The notes: generated by a model not told the origin, from the letters alone. A DNA stretch of 64,000 nucleotides from Halopseudomonas oceani (GCF_002903165.1 NZ_PPSK01000018.1:1-64000); one strand, 5' to 3'. Counted from the first letter of the stretch, positions 25,057-33,257 are shown. Numbers and translations: made by a program.

Positions 25057-26060
25057 GCGGTGTCCTTTGGCAGCCAGTCACGTGCCAGCTCCTTTGGCCA
25101 GCTTTCCAGCAGGCGCCCCAGGCCCTGTTGTTGCCACTTTTGGTAGGCCTCGCAGCAGCCTTGCAGCCGTTCGTGATCTGAGGCCAGTTTCTCCACCTCC
25201 AGCCAGTCGTTCCAGGCCTCGGTCATATCCCAGTCAGGCTCGTCGATACGGCAGTCAGGCAGGCGGTAGTGAAAGGTCGGTCGAGCCTTAATCAGCGGGT
25301 CCTGGGTACAGGCGAGCACCCGTTCCTCGTCCAAGTGGCGAAACAGCGGCAGCATATCCAGCGCACGGTTACGGGTCGGGTTGTGCAACAGGTAGTCATC
25401 TATCAGCTGCGCCTGGTCGGGCCAGTATCCGGGGTCGGTGACCAGCCTGACGTAGTCGGCGGGGAACGGGTCGACGTAGGTTGTGATACGGCGAGCCAGG
25501 TTGACCTCGGCACGCTGGTTCATCCAGTCGTAGAGGCACAGAAAGGCTTTCAGGTAAGCGCACAGGGTGCTGCTGTCGGCGTCTGGGATCTCCGGGTTGA
25601 ACTGCATGCCGAAAGCGTTGGTCAGGCGGTCGCTGGTACCCTTGGCACCGGCCTGGCGCAGCTGCCTGATCAGCTCGTTGATTTCGTCCAGGCGATCAAG
25701 CGGCAACGGTGGGCTCACCAGTTCGACCGGCACCAGCGATTCTGCCATCCAGATGAGAGCGTCCTCGGCCGACCCCATCAGCTCGGCCGAGCGCGGATCC
25801 TCCGGGCGGGGCGTGCGGCCGATCTTCTTGACCAGTTGAGAGTCCAGTTCGACAATCCAGTCACCGGCCGGATCCCCCGTCAGGCGTCGCTCGCAGCGTC
25901 CCGGTTGTTCGATCTGATAGCCACCGTGGGTGGCAACCAGTGCACTCAGTTGGTCCAGATCGATGCCGTTCATTTCCAGCTCGACACCGACTCGGCGTTG
26001 AGGGCCCTGCGCCGTCAGCTGACGGGGAGGCATCGCCAGCTTGCGGTTGCGTTCATCCAT
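25053..26060 (-). CDS. Amidoligase family protein (glutamine-synthetase/GCS-like COOH-NH2 ligase)
   Basis: A 335-residue protein matching the predicted amidoligase family of the GS/GCS fold. The start of the catalytic sheet RRVGVELEMNGIDLDQL carries the metal-binding Glu-x-Glu (VELEM), with later segments VELVSPPLPLDRLDEI and NAFGMQFNPEIPD that fit the family's ATP/metal site. Families of this kind were predicted from genome context to ligate carboxylates to amines, often beside a class I amidotransferase-like gene, exactly as seen here. AAGGAA precedes the ATG. The substrate is unknown. Confidence 0.8.
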   Translation of the reverse strand: MDERNRKLAMPPRQLTAQGPQRRVGVELEMNGIDLDQLSALVATHGGYQIEQPGRCERRLTGDPAGDWIVELDSQLVKKIGRTPRPEDPRSAELMGSAEDALIWMAESLVPVELVSPPLPLDRLDEINELIRQLRQAGAKGTSDRLTNAFGMQFNPEIPDADSSTLCAYLKAFLCLYDWMNQRAEVNLARRITTYVDPFPADYVRLVTDPGYWPDQAQLIDDYLLHNPTRNRALDMLPLFRHLDEERVLACTQDPLIKARPTFHYRLPDCRIDEPDWDMTEAWNDWLEVEKLASDHERLQGCCEAYQKWQQQGLGRLLESWPKELARDWLPKDTA

Positions 26061-26165
26061 GGTGTGTTCCTTTTGCGCGGTTCAGCACTGTAACGCGGCG
26101 TTTGCGCTGAACTGGTGTAGTATCCTCGTCTTTGGTTCTCTTGTTCCCACTCACACAGGTATGAC

Positions 26166-26360
26166 ATGAGCAAGCTTTCCGAGTTTCGCGCCGCCGAACG
26201 TCAATTGGCTGCCCAATTGGCACAGTTGGAAAAAATGAAGCAGGATTCCGGGTTGCAGCAGGAGCTGGCCTTTAACGATGCCCTGCGGGCGCTCATGGAT
26301 GAGTATGGACTGTCTAATCGTCAGGTGCTTGCGATCTTGAGGTCTGCACCGGGCAATTGA
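26166..26360 (+). CDS. MvaT-like protein consisting of the N-terminal oligomerisation domain only
   Basis: A 64-residue protein. Residues 1-60 (MSKLSEFRAAERQL, EKMKQDSGLQQELAFNDALR, ALMDEYGLSNRQVLAIL) align by eye with the coiled-coil dimerisation and oligomerisation region of the Pseudomonas H-NS-like silencers MvaT/MvaU, which are about 120 residues long. The linker and the C-terminal AT-rich-DNA-binding domain are missing: the frame stops at GN-TGA, and no remnant of the DNA-binding part is seen in any frame downstream. The next gene starts one base after the stop. Such a product could form mixed oligomers with full-length MvaT/MvaU and alter silencing (inference). Confidence 0.65.
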   Translation: MSKLSEFRAAERQLAAQLAQLEKMKQDSGLQQELAFNDALRALMDEYGLSNRQVLAILRSAPGN

Positions 26361-26361
26361 G

Positions 26362-27039
26362 GTGGTGGCCTCCGCAGAGCTGAAGAAAAACGCCGACCCG
26401 CCAGGTAAGCGTGCGTTGCTGGAGGCTGCCGAGCGCCTCGCCGCCAGCAGCCGCTGCGTTACCAGCCTGGGGCTGCGTGAGCTGGCGCGCGAGGCGGGTC
26501 TCAACCCCAACACTTTCTACCGTCACTTCCGCGATATGGAAGACCTCGGCCTGCAGTTGCTGAGGCAGTCCAAGCGCGAGTTGCGCATGGCGTTGCGGGC
26601 ATTGCGTCGGCAGGCGGCGGCCGAGGTTGAGCAAGGCGTTGGCGAGCCCGGCGTAAGCAAAGGACGAGCAGTCTGCCGGCAGACACTGCGGCTGTATTTC
26701 GACTACGTGCATGAGCACCGCAATCGGGTGCTGATTGCCCTTCGCGAGCTGCATGGCCCTTCGGCCCTGCTGCGTGAGGAGCTGCAGCGGCAGATGGACG
26801 AGTTTGCCGACGATATGGCCGAGGATATCCGCGAGCTGCAGCTGATTCCCGAGCGGGTTAGCGCCGCACAGGTGCGGCGGGTTGCCGGTATGGTTAACCG
26901 CAATATGTTGTTCCAGTCGCTTGACTATCTGGGCGAGCCTGCGCGGCGCAGCGACATTCTGGCGCTGGCAGAAGAGCAGGTGATGATGCTGTTCCGCGGG
27001 GCTGTTTCCCTGCTTGATCAGGGCGAGTTGCGGCCCTGA
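26362..27039 (+). CDS. TetR family regulator, FabR/DesT-like
   Basis: A 225-residue repressor. The helix-turn-helix region SLGLRELAREAGLNPNTFYRHFRDMEDLGLQLL closely resembles that of FabR/DesT-type regulators of unsaturated fatty acid synthesis. The helical ligand domain contains FDYVHEHRNRVLIALRELHG. It begins with GTG (two consecutive GTG codons at 26362 and 26365) one base after the stop of the MvaT-like gene and lacks its own clear ribosome-binding site, so translation is probably coupled. No desaturase or fab gene lies next to it in this window; targets are presumably elsewhere. Confidence 0.8.
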   Translation: MVASAELKKNADPPGKRALLEAAERLAASSRCVTSLGLRELAREAGLNPNTFYRHFRDMEDLGLQLLRQSKRELRMALRALRRQAAAEVEQGVGEPGVSKGRAVCRQTLRLYFDYVHEHRNRVLIALRELHGPSALLREELQRQMDEFADDMAEDIRELQLIPERVSAAQVRRVAGMVNRNMLFQSLDYLGEPARRSDILALAEEQVMMLFRGAVSLLDQGELRP

Positions 27040-27283
27040 TTCTGTCTTTCATTGTTCCTCCGATTTCACTAATGCGGGTCAAATCGCTATCATTGGTTTG
27101 TTTTTCTTCGGAAAACGCTTCGCATTGACTCGGCCGCCAGGGCGGAATGGATGTTATTGCTGCGCACGCTGTGTGCACCTCGTTGCCCTTCTGGGCTGTC
27201 AATTGTTGCCGCTGTGCTGCTGATGCAGTGCGGCTGGTACGTCCTCGGGCATTTGCCCGCACTGAAGCATCGGAGCATATTAA

Positions 27284-28951
27284 ATGGCAAAAGAACCATT
27301 GAGTGAGCAGGACCCCGCGGCCGATCCTATCGGCCATGACGGCATCCCGGCACCGACCGGCGACGCCAACCTGATCGATACTGATTACGTTATCGGGCAG
27401 GACAACATTTCCGGCAGTTTTGTTTTTAGCCTAGATATCCACGGCAAGGTGTTCACCATTTCGGCACTGGCTGTTGTGCTGTTCGTGGTGCTGACCCTCG
27501 CGCTACAGGCTGAAGTTGCACCGCTTTTTGCTGCGTTGCGTGACTGGCTGACTAGTAACCTGGCATGGTTTTTCCTTGGTGCCGCGAATATTTTTGTGAT
27601 CCTGTGCCTGGGCTTGATTGTTTCGCCTCTGGGCAAGGTGCGTATCGGCGGAATGGATGCCAAGCCGGACTATGGCTACCTCGGCTGGTTCTCCATGCTG
27701 TTCGCAGCGGGGATGGGTATTGGTCTGATGTTCTATGGCGTATCCGAGCCGATGTCGCACTTCTCCTCGTCGCTTGGTGGTGTGACGGTCGGTGACGATG
27801 GCTTGCGTACCGACTGGGCACCGCTCGGCGCTGCTGCCGGCGATGCCGAAGCCGCTGCTCGTCTGGGCATGGCGGCGACGATCTTCCACTGGGGCCTGCA
27901 CCCTTGGGCTATCTATGCTGTCGTAGCACTGGCACTGGCGTTGTTCTCCTTCAACAAGGGGCTGCCGCTGACCATTCGCTCGATTTTCTACCCGATTCTC
28001 GGTGAGCGGGTCTGGGGCTGGCCGGGGCATGTGATCGATACCCTGGCGGTATTCGCCACGCTGTTCGGTTTGGCGACGTCATTGGGCTTCGGCGCCGAGC
28101 AGGCGACTGCCGGTTTGCATTACCTGTTTGATATCGGCACCGGCAATGTCACCAAGGTGTTGCTGATCACCGGGATCACCGGTCTGGCGCTGCTCTCGGT
28201 GGTTGCTGGCCTGGACAAGGGGGTCAAGCGACTGTCCGAGATCAACATGGTGCTCGCCATTGTTCTGCTGCTGTTCGTTATCATTGTCGGGCCGACCCTG
28301 GCGATTACGACGGGCTTCTTTGACAACCTGCTGGCCTATGTCACCAATCTGCCGGCGCTCTCCAACCCGGTAGGCCGTGAAGACGCCAACTTTACCCAGG
28401 GCTGGACTGCCTTCTACTGGGCGTGGTGGATCAGCTGGTCGCCCTTTGTCGGCATGTTCATCGCCCGGGTCAGCCGTGGCCGCACCGTGCGTGAGTTCCT
28501 GATTGCCGTACTGCTGGTGCCGTCACTGGTATCGGTACTTTGGATGACTGCCTTTGGCGGCACTGCCATTGGCCAGTTTGTCACCGACGGTTTCACCGGT
28601 GTGCAGGATGCGGCGCTGGAACTCAAGCTGTTCGTCATGCTCGGTGAGCTGCCGTTGACCGCGATTACTTCGTTTGTCGGTATCGTGCTGGTGATCGTGT
28701 TCTTCGTAACCTCCTCCGACTCCGGCTCACTGGTGATCGACACCATCACCGCCGGTGGTAAGGTCAACGCGCCCGTGCCGCAGCGGGTGTTCTGGGTGAT
28801 CGGTGAAGGGGTGGTTGCGATTGCGCTGTTGTTGGGCGGCGGTCTGGCGGCATTGCAGGCGATGGCCGTTTCAACCGGGTTGCCGTTTACCATCGTGCTG
28901 CTGGTTGGCTGTATCGCCATCATCAAGGGATTGATGAGCGAGCCTCGCTAG
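27284..28951 (+). CDS. BCCT family transporter (betaine/choline/carnitine type)
   Basis: A 555-residue inner-membrane secondary transporter. About 12 hydrophobic segments are visible after a 55-residue acidic cytoplasmic N-terminus. Signature segments: AAGMGIGLMFYGVSEPMSHF (the glycine-rich TM3 motif) and FYWAWWISWSPFVGMFIARV with SRGRTVREF. FFVTSSDSGSLVIDT is also typical. It imports a quaternary ammonium compound such as betaine or choline, probably for osmoprotection. The C-terminus is short, without the long regulatory tail of BetT-type carriers. GGAG precedes the ATG. The 245-base upstream gap shows no recognised operator. A terminator follows. Confidence 0.92.
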   Translation: MAKEPLSEQDPAADPIGHDGIPAPTGDANLIDTDYVIGQDNISGSFVFSLDIHGKVFTISALAVVLFVVLTLALQAEVAPLFAALRDWLTSNLAWFFLGAANIFVILCLGLIVSPLGKVRIGGMDAKPDYGYLGWFSMLFAAGMGIGLMFYGVSEPMSHFSSSLGGVTVGDDGLRTDWAPLGAAAGDAEAAARLGMAATIFHWGLHPWAIYAVVALALALFSFNKGLPLTIRSIFYPILGERVWGWPGHVIDTLAVFATLFGLATSLGFGAEQATAGLHYLFDIGTGNVTKVLLITGITGLALLSVVAGLDKGVKRLSEINMVLAIVLLLFVIIVGPTLAITTGFFDNLLAYVTNLPALSNPVGREDANFTQGWTAFYWAWWISWSPFVGMFIARVSRGRTVREFLIAVLLVPSLVSVLWMTAFGGTAIGQFVTDGFTGVQDAALELKLFVMLGELPLTAITSFVGIVLVIVFFVTSSDSGSLVIDTITAGGKVNAPVPQRVFWVIGEGVVAIALLLGGGLAALQAMAVSTGLPFTIVLLVGCIAIIKGLMSEPR

Positions 28952-28966
28952 ATACGGCTGCGTAGT

Positions 28967-29003
28967 AAAAGGGTCGCACCGCTTCGGCGTGCGGCCCTTT
29001 TTT
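28967..29003 (+). terminator. Intrinsic terminator after the BCCT gene
   Basis: AAGGGTCGCAC and GTGCGGCCCTT pair (with one G-T pair) around a CG-rich loop containing TTCG, followed by a run of T. Confidence 0.85.
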
Positions 29004-29081
29004 GTTTCCGGTTATGCTCCGGTTGCTGGCAGGGTAGGATAGGCGCCTGCCTGCGTCCTTGAGGGCTCTACCTGGCCTGAC

Positions 29082-29122
29082 AATGGTGCAAAGGGTATCG
29101 GTAATTCACTTAAATGGTGCAA
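29082..29122. repeat. Direct repeat AATGGTGCAA, 31 bp apart
   Basis: AATGGTGCAA occurs at 29082-29091 and again at 29113-29122, a spacing of about three helical turns, directly upstream of the preferred start of the RutR-like gene. This suggests a regulator-binding region rather than coding sequence, and argues against an ATG start at 29083. Confidence 0.5.
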
Positions 29123-29124
29123 CT

Positions 29125-29763
29125 GTGGCAAAAGTAGACATGCGGACGGAGCGCTCCAAGCAGAGCCGGCAGGAAATCATGCGCAAGATTCTGGATGCGG
29201 CCATTGCCGAGTTCAGCCAGCACGGTTTCCAGGGGGCGTCGACCCAGGCGATCGCCGAACGGGCGCAGCTCAAAAAGTCGCAGCTGCACTATTACATCGA
29301 AGACAAGGAAGCGCTTTACGCGCAGGTGCTGGGCATGGTGCTGGACAGCTGGCGCAGTTTCTTCGTCTTCGACAGCGACGCCAAGCAGTCACCGCGCGAG
29401 GCGCTGAGCGAGTTCGTCCGGGTCAAGCTGGACTACGCGCTGGAGAATCCGGAGCTGTCGCGCATCTTTACCATGGAGGTGCTCAGTGGCGGAGCGCGGC
29501 TGGAGAACTACTGGCCGGGCGCAATGGAGGCGACCCATGCCAAGGTCGCCAAGATCAACAGTTGGGTAGCCGAGGGGGCGTTACGTCCGCTCGACGGTCG
29601 GCTGTTGATAATGCATATCTGGGCGCTGACGCAGTATTACTCTGACTACACCCTGCAGGCCGAAATGCTGCTGGAGTCGCCGTTGACGGCACCCGATGTG
29701 CGACAAAAAATCGAGCAGGAATTGATCCAGTTTGTCCTCTCTGGCGCCGGTCTGCGCGCCTGA
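29125..29763 (+). CDS. TetR family regulator, RutR-like (YcdC C-terminal domain)
   Basis: About 212 residues. The helix-turn-helix spans roughly residues 14-60 (IAEFSQHGFQGASTQAIAER, KSQLHYYIEDKEALYAQVL). The ligand domain has segments like those of E. coli RutR, the uracil-responsive repressor: VRVKLDYALENPELSRIF, TMEVLSGGARLENY and HIWALTQYYSDY. The start is ambiguous: GTG at 29125 is preferred, ATG at 29140 is possible, and ATG at 29083 lies in a repeat. None has a strong ribosome-binding site. The palindrome at 29841 carries RutR-type half-sites, so the downstream catabolic cluster is the probable target. Confidence 0.8.
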   Translation: MAKVDMRTERSKQSRQEIMRKILDAAIAEFSQHGFQGASTQAIAERAQLKKSQLHYYIEDKEALYAQVLGMVLDSWRSFFVFDSDAKQSPREALSEFVRVKLDYALENPELSRIFTMEVLSGGARLENYWPGAMEATHAKVAKINSWVAEGALRPLDGRLLIMHIWALTQYYSDYTLQAEMLLESPLTAPDVRQKIEQELIQFVLSGAGLRA

Positions 29764-29840
29764 TTATCTCCGTTCACGCACCCTGATCTGCTGCTGAATT
29801 GGTGCCACAGCGTTCTGCTGGCATGTGTTATGCATTTAGT

Positions 29841-29869
29841 TTGACCAAGTGTACAGTCTATTTGGTCAA
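29841..29869. promoter_or_regulatory. Palindromic operator with RutR-type half-sites
   Basis: TTGACCAA and TTGGTCAA form perfect 8-bp arms separated by 13 bases. The known E. coli RutR site is TTGACCA-NN-TGGTCAA; here the same half-sites are 15 bases apart instead of 2. The region can also be read as two overlapping 16-bp sites, each with one perfect and one poor half. It ends 3 bases before the ATG of the reductase gene. Confidence 0.7.
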
Positions 29870-29872
29870 TAT

Positions 29873-30808
29873 ATGTTTTCAGCCGAATTCAACCCGCTGC
29901 GCATTGCCGCCTCCGACATGCTTACGCCGGATGTCATGCGTCTGCGCCTGCAGCATCCACAAGGTGACCAGCTGCCGCCGTTCGAGGCGGGAGCCCACGT
30001 CCAGATTCAAATCAACGAGCAGTATTGCCGAGCCTACTCGCTGTGCAGCAACCCGGGTGATTTGAGCCACTACGACATTGCGGTCAAGCGCGAGATGCTG
30101 GGTCGCGGTGGTTCGCAGGCATTGCATGCGCTGGCTCGCCCCGGGGGAGAACTGGCTGTCAGCGCGCCGTGCAATCTGTTTGCGCTGGCGCCGCAGGCCG
30201 AGCATCACCTGCTGGTGGGAGGGGGCGTTGGCCTGACTCCGCTGATGGCGATGGCATACCGGCTCGCAGGGCAGGGGCTGCCGTTCAGCTTTGTGGTTGC
30301 TGTTGCCAGCTCAGGCGGCTCGCCCTTTGCTGCGCAGCTGGCGGGTTCCGGCTGGCCTGTTGAGCTGGTGCACAACCCGCGTGAAACGCTGGACATTTCT
30401 CGCACGCTTGCTGCGCTACCCGCCAACACTCACGTCTACTGTTGCGGCCCGCAAGGGCTGATGGAGCGGGTGCGCACGCAGTGTGCCGGTTTGCCCGCTG
30501 ACCAGTGGCATGAAGAAGCCTTTGCGGGCAGCGAGACCACTGTGCGATCGGGCTTTCAGCTGCACCTGAGCAATAGCGGAGTAGACATCGAAGTGCCAGC
30601 CGGCAGTTCCATGCTAGCGGCCCTGCGCCAGGCCGGTGTTGCCCCTGAAACCAACTGTGAGCAGGGCATCTGCGGCAGCTGTGTGGTGGCCTGGTGCGAC
30701 GGTGAGCCGGTACACGGCGACCAGTGCCTGGATGATGAGGATCGCAGTGAATACATCGCGATCTGCTGCGGCAGTTGTCGCTCACCGCGCCTGACGCTGG
30801 CGCTTTAA
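29873..30808 (+). CDS. VanB-type flavin/NAD(P)H/2Fe-2S oxygenase reductase
   Basis: A 311-residue class IA-like reductase. Order: flavin domain with RAYSLCSNP (about residue 57), NAD(P)H domain with LLVGGGVGLTPLMAMAYR and VYCCGPQGLM, and C-terminal plant-type ferredoxin with CEQGICGSC and a later cysteine in the CCGSC segment. It normally passes electrons to a Rieske oxygenase, but none lies in the window. The ATG at 29873 lies immediately after the operator and has no ribosome-binding site; an upstream in-frame GTG at 29849 would place the operator inside the gene. A leaderless transcript or regulation at the start codon is possible. Confidence 0.87.
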   Translation: MFSAEFNPLRIAASDMLTPDVMRLRLQHPQGDQLPPFEAGAHVQIQINEQYCRAYSLCSNPGDLSHYDIAVKREMLGRGGSQALHALARPGGELAVSAPCNLFALAPQAEHHLLVGGGVGLTPLMAMAYRLAGQGLPFSFVVAVASSGGSPFAAQLAGSGWPVELVHNPRETLDISRTLAALPANTHVYCCGPQGLMERVRTQCAGLPADQWHEEAFAGSETTVRSGFQLHLSNSGVDIEVPAGSSMLAALRQAGVAPETNCEQGICGSCVVAWCDGEPVHGDQCLDDEDRSEYIAICCGSCRSPRLTLAL

Positions 30809-30833
30809 ACCTTTGCTGCTTCAGGAGTGAATG

Positions 30834-31307
30834 ATGAGTAACGATGTAACCAATGGCGCGCCGCTGGCGCGATACGCCGCCGCCAAGCGGGTGGGCGACT
30901 TCGTCTTTCTGTCAGGTGTGATTGCGGTAGACCCTGCCCGCCGACTGATTGTGCGCGGCTTCGAAGACATTCCGAACGATATTGCCGATAGCCTCGGCCG
31001 GACTGGCGAGTTCTCCAGTGATATCAAGCAGGGGCCGATCCTGGCGCAGAGCTGGTATGTGCTGGATGCCATCCGCCAAATCATTGAGCGCGAGGGTGGC
31101 CAGATGAGCGATGTGTTCAAGCTGGTGCAGTACTTCCGCAACCTGGACCATTTTCCGGCGTACAGCAGCGTGCGCCGGCGTTTCTTTCCCGGTGAGCCGC
31201 CGGTCTCTACGGTCGTCGAGGTCAGCGCGATGCTGCCGACCGACGACGTCCTGATCGAAGTGGAAGCCACCGCCTACCTGCCGCTGGGCGGCACCAAGGA
31301 GTCATGA
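30834..31307 (+). CDS. RidA family protein (YjgF/UK114)
   Basis: A 157-residue RidA-fold protein, somewhat longer than typical 130-residue members. Family segments: RVGDFVFLSGVIAVDP, VLDAIRQIIEREGG and EVSAMLPTDDVLIEVEATAYLP. RidA proteins deaminate reactive enamines or imines; RutC in the pyrimidine pathway is a relative. The catalytic arginine of true RidA (in the R-P-A region near the C-terminal trimer interface) is not evident, so this may be a paralogue with another role. AGGAG sits 6 bases before the ATG at 30834. It is 25 bases after the reductase gene and its end overlaps the creatininase start region. Confidence 0.85.
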   Translation: MSNDVTNGAPLARYAAAKRVGDFVFLSGVIAVDPARRLIVRGFEDIPNDIADSLGRTGEFSSDIKQGPILAQSWYVLDAIRQIIEREGGQMSDVFKLVQYFRNLDHFPAYSSVRRRFFPGEPPVSTVVEVSAMLPTDDVLIEVEATAYLPLGGTKES

Positions 31308-32155
31308 TGCTGCACGGATATACCCCCGCTGAACGCTTTCTGCCGTACCTGAGCTGGACCGATATCGACGCGCTGTCGGACAAGGCCAATACCGTCATTG
31401 TGTTGCCGGTTGGTGCTATCGAGCAGCATGGTCCGCATATGCCCTGCGCGGTGGATTCGATTGTCGCTGCCGGTGTTGTAGGCAAGGCGTTGGAACGTTT
31501 GCCTGCCGAGATTCCTGCCTTCGCGCTGCCTGCCATTACCTACGGCAAGTCTGACGAGCATCTGCATTTTCCCGGCACCATGACGCTGACCGGTGAGCTG
31601 TTGCTGCGCACCATTCAGGAAATCGGTGAGTCGGTTTACCGCGCCGGGTTTCGCAAGCTGATCATGGTTAACGCCCACGGTGGTCAGCCTCAGCCGCTGG
31701 AGATGGCGGCCCGTGAGCTGCGCTTGCGTCACGGCGATTTCATGGTGATCCCGCGCTCCGCCTGGAGTGTGACATTCGATAGCAGCTTCATGCCCGAGCA
31801 GGAGCGCCAGTTGGGCATGCATGCCGGTCACGGTGAGACCGCATTGCTCATGCAGCTGGCGCCCGAGACCCTGCGGATGGAACGTGCTGAAGCGAATTAC
31901 CCGCCGCCATTTCCTTGCCCGACGTTGTCCAGTAGCCGCCCCGCAGCAGCCTGGACCGCACGCGATTTCGGGCCATCAGGCGTTATAGGTGATCCCACCG
32001 GGGCGACGCCGGAGCAGGGCGCGCAGCTGCTGGAGCAATTGAGCAGCCAATGGGCACAGGCGATCACCGAGGTTCATCAGGCGCGCTGGGTTGAGCGCGA
32101 GGTAAGCACCTGGGGCCGCAGTCAGTACAGCGGCCACATCGAGTCACGTAACTGA
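31307..32155 (+). CDS. Creatininase family amidohydrolase
   Basis: A 282-residue metal-dependent amidohydrolase. Metal-binding motifs of the creatininase family are present: LPVGAIEQHGPHMPCAVDS (Glu, His and Asp ligands), VNAHGGQPQPLEMAA and MHAGHGETALLMQL. The family includes creatinine amidohydrolase, formamide-type hydrolases of riboflavin synthesis and MftE, so substrate is open; a cyclic amide or lactam would fit the surrounding catabolic cluster. AAGGAG lies 5 bases before the second of two adjacent ATGs (31304, 31307). It overlaps the RidA stop, indicating one operon. Confidence 0.85.
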   Translation: MLHGYTPAERFLPYLSWTDIDALSDKANTVIVLPVGAIEQHGPHMPCAVDSIVAAGVVGKALERLPAEIPAFALPAITYGKSDEHLHFPGTMTLTGELLLRTIQEIGESVYRAGFRKLIMVNAHGGQPQPLEMAARELRLRHGDFMVIPRSAWSVTFDSSFMPEQERQLGMHAGHGETALLMQLAPETLRMERAEANYPPPFPCPTLSSSRPAAAWTARDFGPSGVIGDPTGATPEQGAQLLEQLSSQWAQAITEVHQARWVEREVSTWGRSQYSGHIESRN

Positions 32156-32197
32156 GTTTCGTCAGGTTCATATCGTTCAAGCGACAGGAGATGAGTC

Positions 32198-33199
32198 ATG
32201 CAAGCAGCAGCAAACACGCGGCACCGGGTAAAACGGATGGCATCACTGACAGCGCTGCTGGCCGCAGCTGGCTGTGCCAGTGTGCAGGCGGCGACGCCGT
32301 TTACCTTCATCACCAACTGGTATGCCCAGGCGGAGCACGGCGGCTTCTATCAAGCCCTGGCCGATGGCCTGTATGCGGAAAAGGGGCTGGATGTCACCAT
32401 CCGCATGGGTGGTCCGCAGGTCAATTCGGCACAGTTGCTTGCGGCCGGCCAGGCCCAGTGCATCATCAAGGATGACATTGGTACTGTGATGGCGCGGCAA
32501 CAAGGTATTCCGCTAACCATGGTCGGCAGCAGCTTTCAGTATGATCCGACCGTGATCATTACGCACAAGGATGTGAATTCGCTGGCCGAGCTGGAAGGTC
32601 GCAAGGTGCTGATCTCGTCCAGCGCGCATTCATCTTGGTGGCCGTGGGCCAAGCGGCAGTTCGGTTTCACCGACGCGATGAGCCGTCCCTACACCTTCAA
32701 CGTGCAACCCTTCATCGCCGACAACTCGCTGGCGCAGCAGGGTTATATGAGTTCTGAGCCCTTTGCCCTGCAGCGCGAGGGTATCGAGTTCAACGTATTT
32801 TCGCTCGGTCAGCAGGGGTATCCGCCCTATGGCAACTCGATTGCCTGCAGCGACGAGCTGATCAAGCAGCATCCGGAGCAGGTGCAGGCGTTTCTGGACG
32901 CGTCGCGTGAGGGCTGGAAGCGTTATATCACCGACCCGGATGCAGGCAATGCACGGATCCAGCAAGAAAACACCGATATGAGCAGTGAGCAGTTGGCCTT
33001 TGCACTGGAGCGCCTGCGTAGCAGCGGCATGGTGGCTGGCGGTGATGCGGCAACGCAGGGCATCGGCGTGATCACTGACGCGCGCATGCAGGTGACCTGG
33101 AACATGCTGGTGGAAAACCAGTTGGTCGATACCGACATGGTTTCGCTGCAAGACGTTTATACCACCGAGTTCGTCAATCAGAACCCGGTCATGCCCTAA
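32198..33199 (+). CDS. ABC transporter periplasmic binding protein, NMT1/THI5-like
   Basis: A 333-residue binding protein. The signal peptide covers about the first 32 residues and ends at ASVQA-A; a Cys lies inside (LAAAGCAS), so a lipoprotein is possible but the context is not a strong lipobox. The mature start TPFTFITNWYAQAEHGGFYQALADG is typical of the THI5/NMT1 group that binds pyrimidine precursors, sulfonates and similar compounds. AGGAG precedes the ATG. No permease or ATPase gene is adjacent. It probably captures the substrate of the surrounding RutR-like-controlled cluster. Confidence 0.85.
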   Translation: MQAAANTRHRVKRMASLTALLAAAGCASVQAATPFTFITNWYAQAEHGGFYQALADGLYAEKGLDVTIRMGGPQVNSAQLLAAGQAQCIIKDDIGTVMARQQGIPLTMVGSSFQYDPTVIITHKDVNSLAELEGRKVLISSSAHSSWWPWAKRQFGFTDAMSRPYTFNVQPFIADNSLAQQGYMSSEPFALQREGIEFNVFSLGQQGYPPYGNSIACSDELIKQHPEQVQAFLDASREGWKRYITDPDAGNARIQQENTDMSSEQLAFALERLRSSGMVAGGDAATQGIGVITDARMQVTWNMLVENQLVDTDMVSLQDVYTTEFVNQNPVMP

Positions 33200-33215
33200 C
33201 CCAGACAGCGCGCAT

Positions 33216-33231
33216 GCGCACTCCGGTGCGC
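33216..33231 (+). terminator. Small hairpin after the binding-protein gene
   Basis: GCGCAC-TCCG-GTGCGC, a 6-bp stem with no T-run, lies 16 bases past the stop. It is likelier an RNA processing or stabilising hairpin than a terminator. Confidence 0.3.
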
Positions 33232-33257
33232 GCGGGTCCAACAGGACGGATAACGAA

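Noticed and set aside
26361-27039. Remnant of an MvaT DNA-binding domain downstream of the short MvaT-like gene (frameshift)
   Set aside because: Looked through the following frames for the conserved C-terminal NPHTGE/GGNHKTLK-type region and saw none; the sequence is a TetR gene from the first codon.
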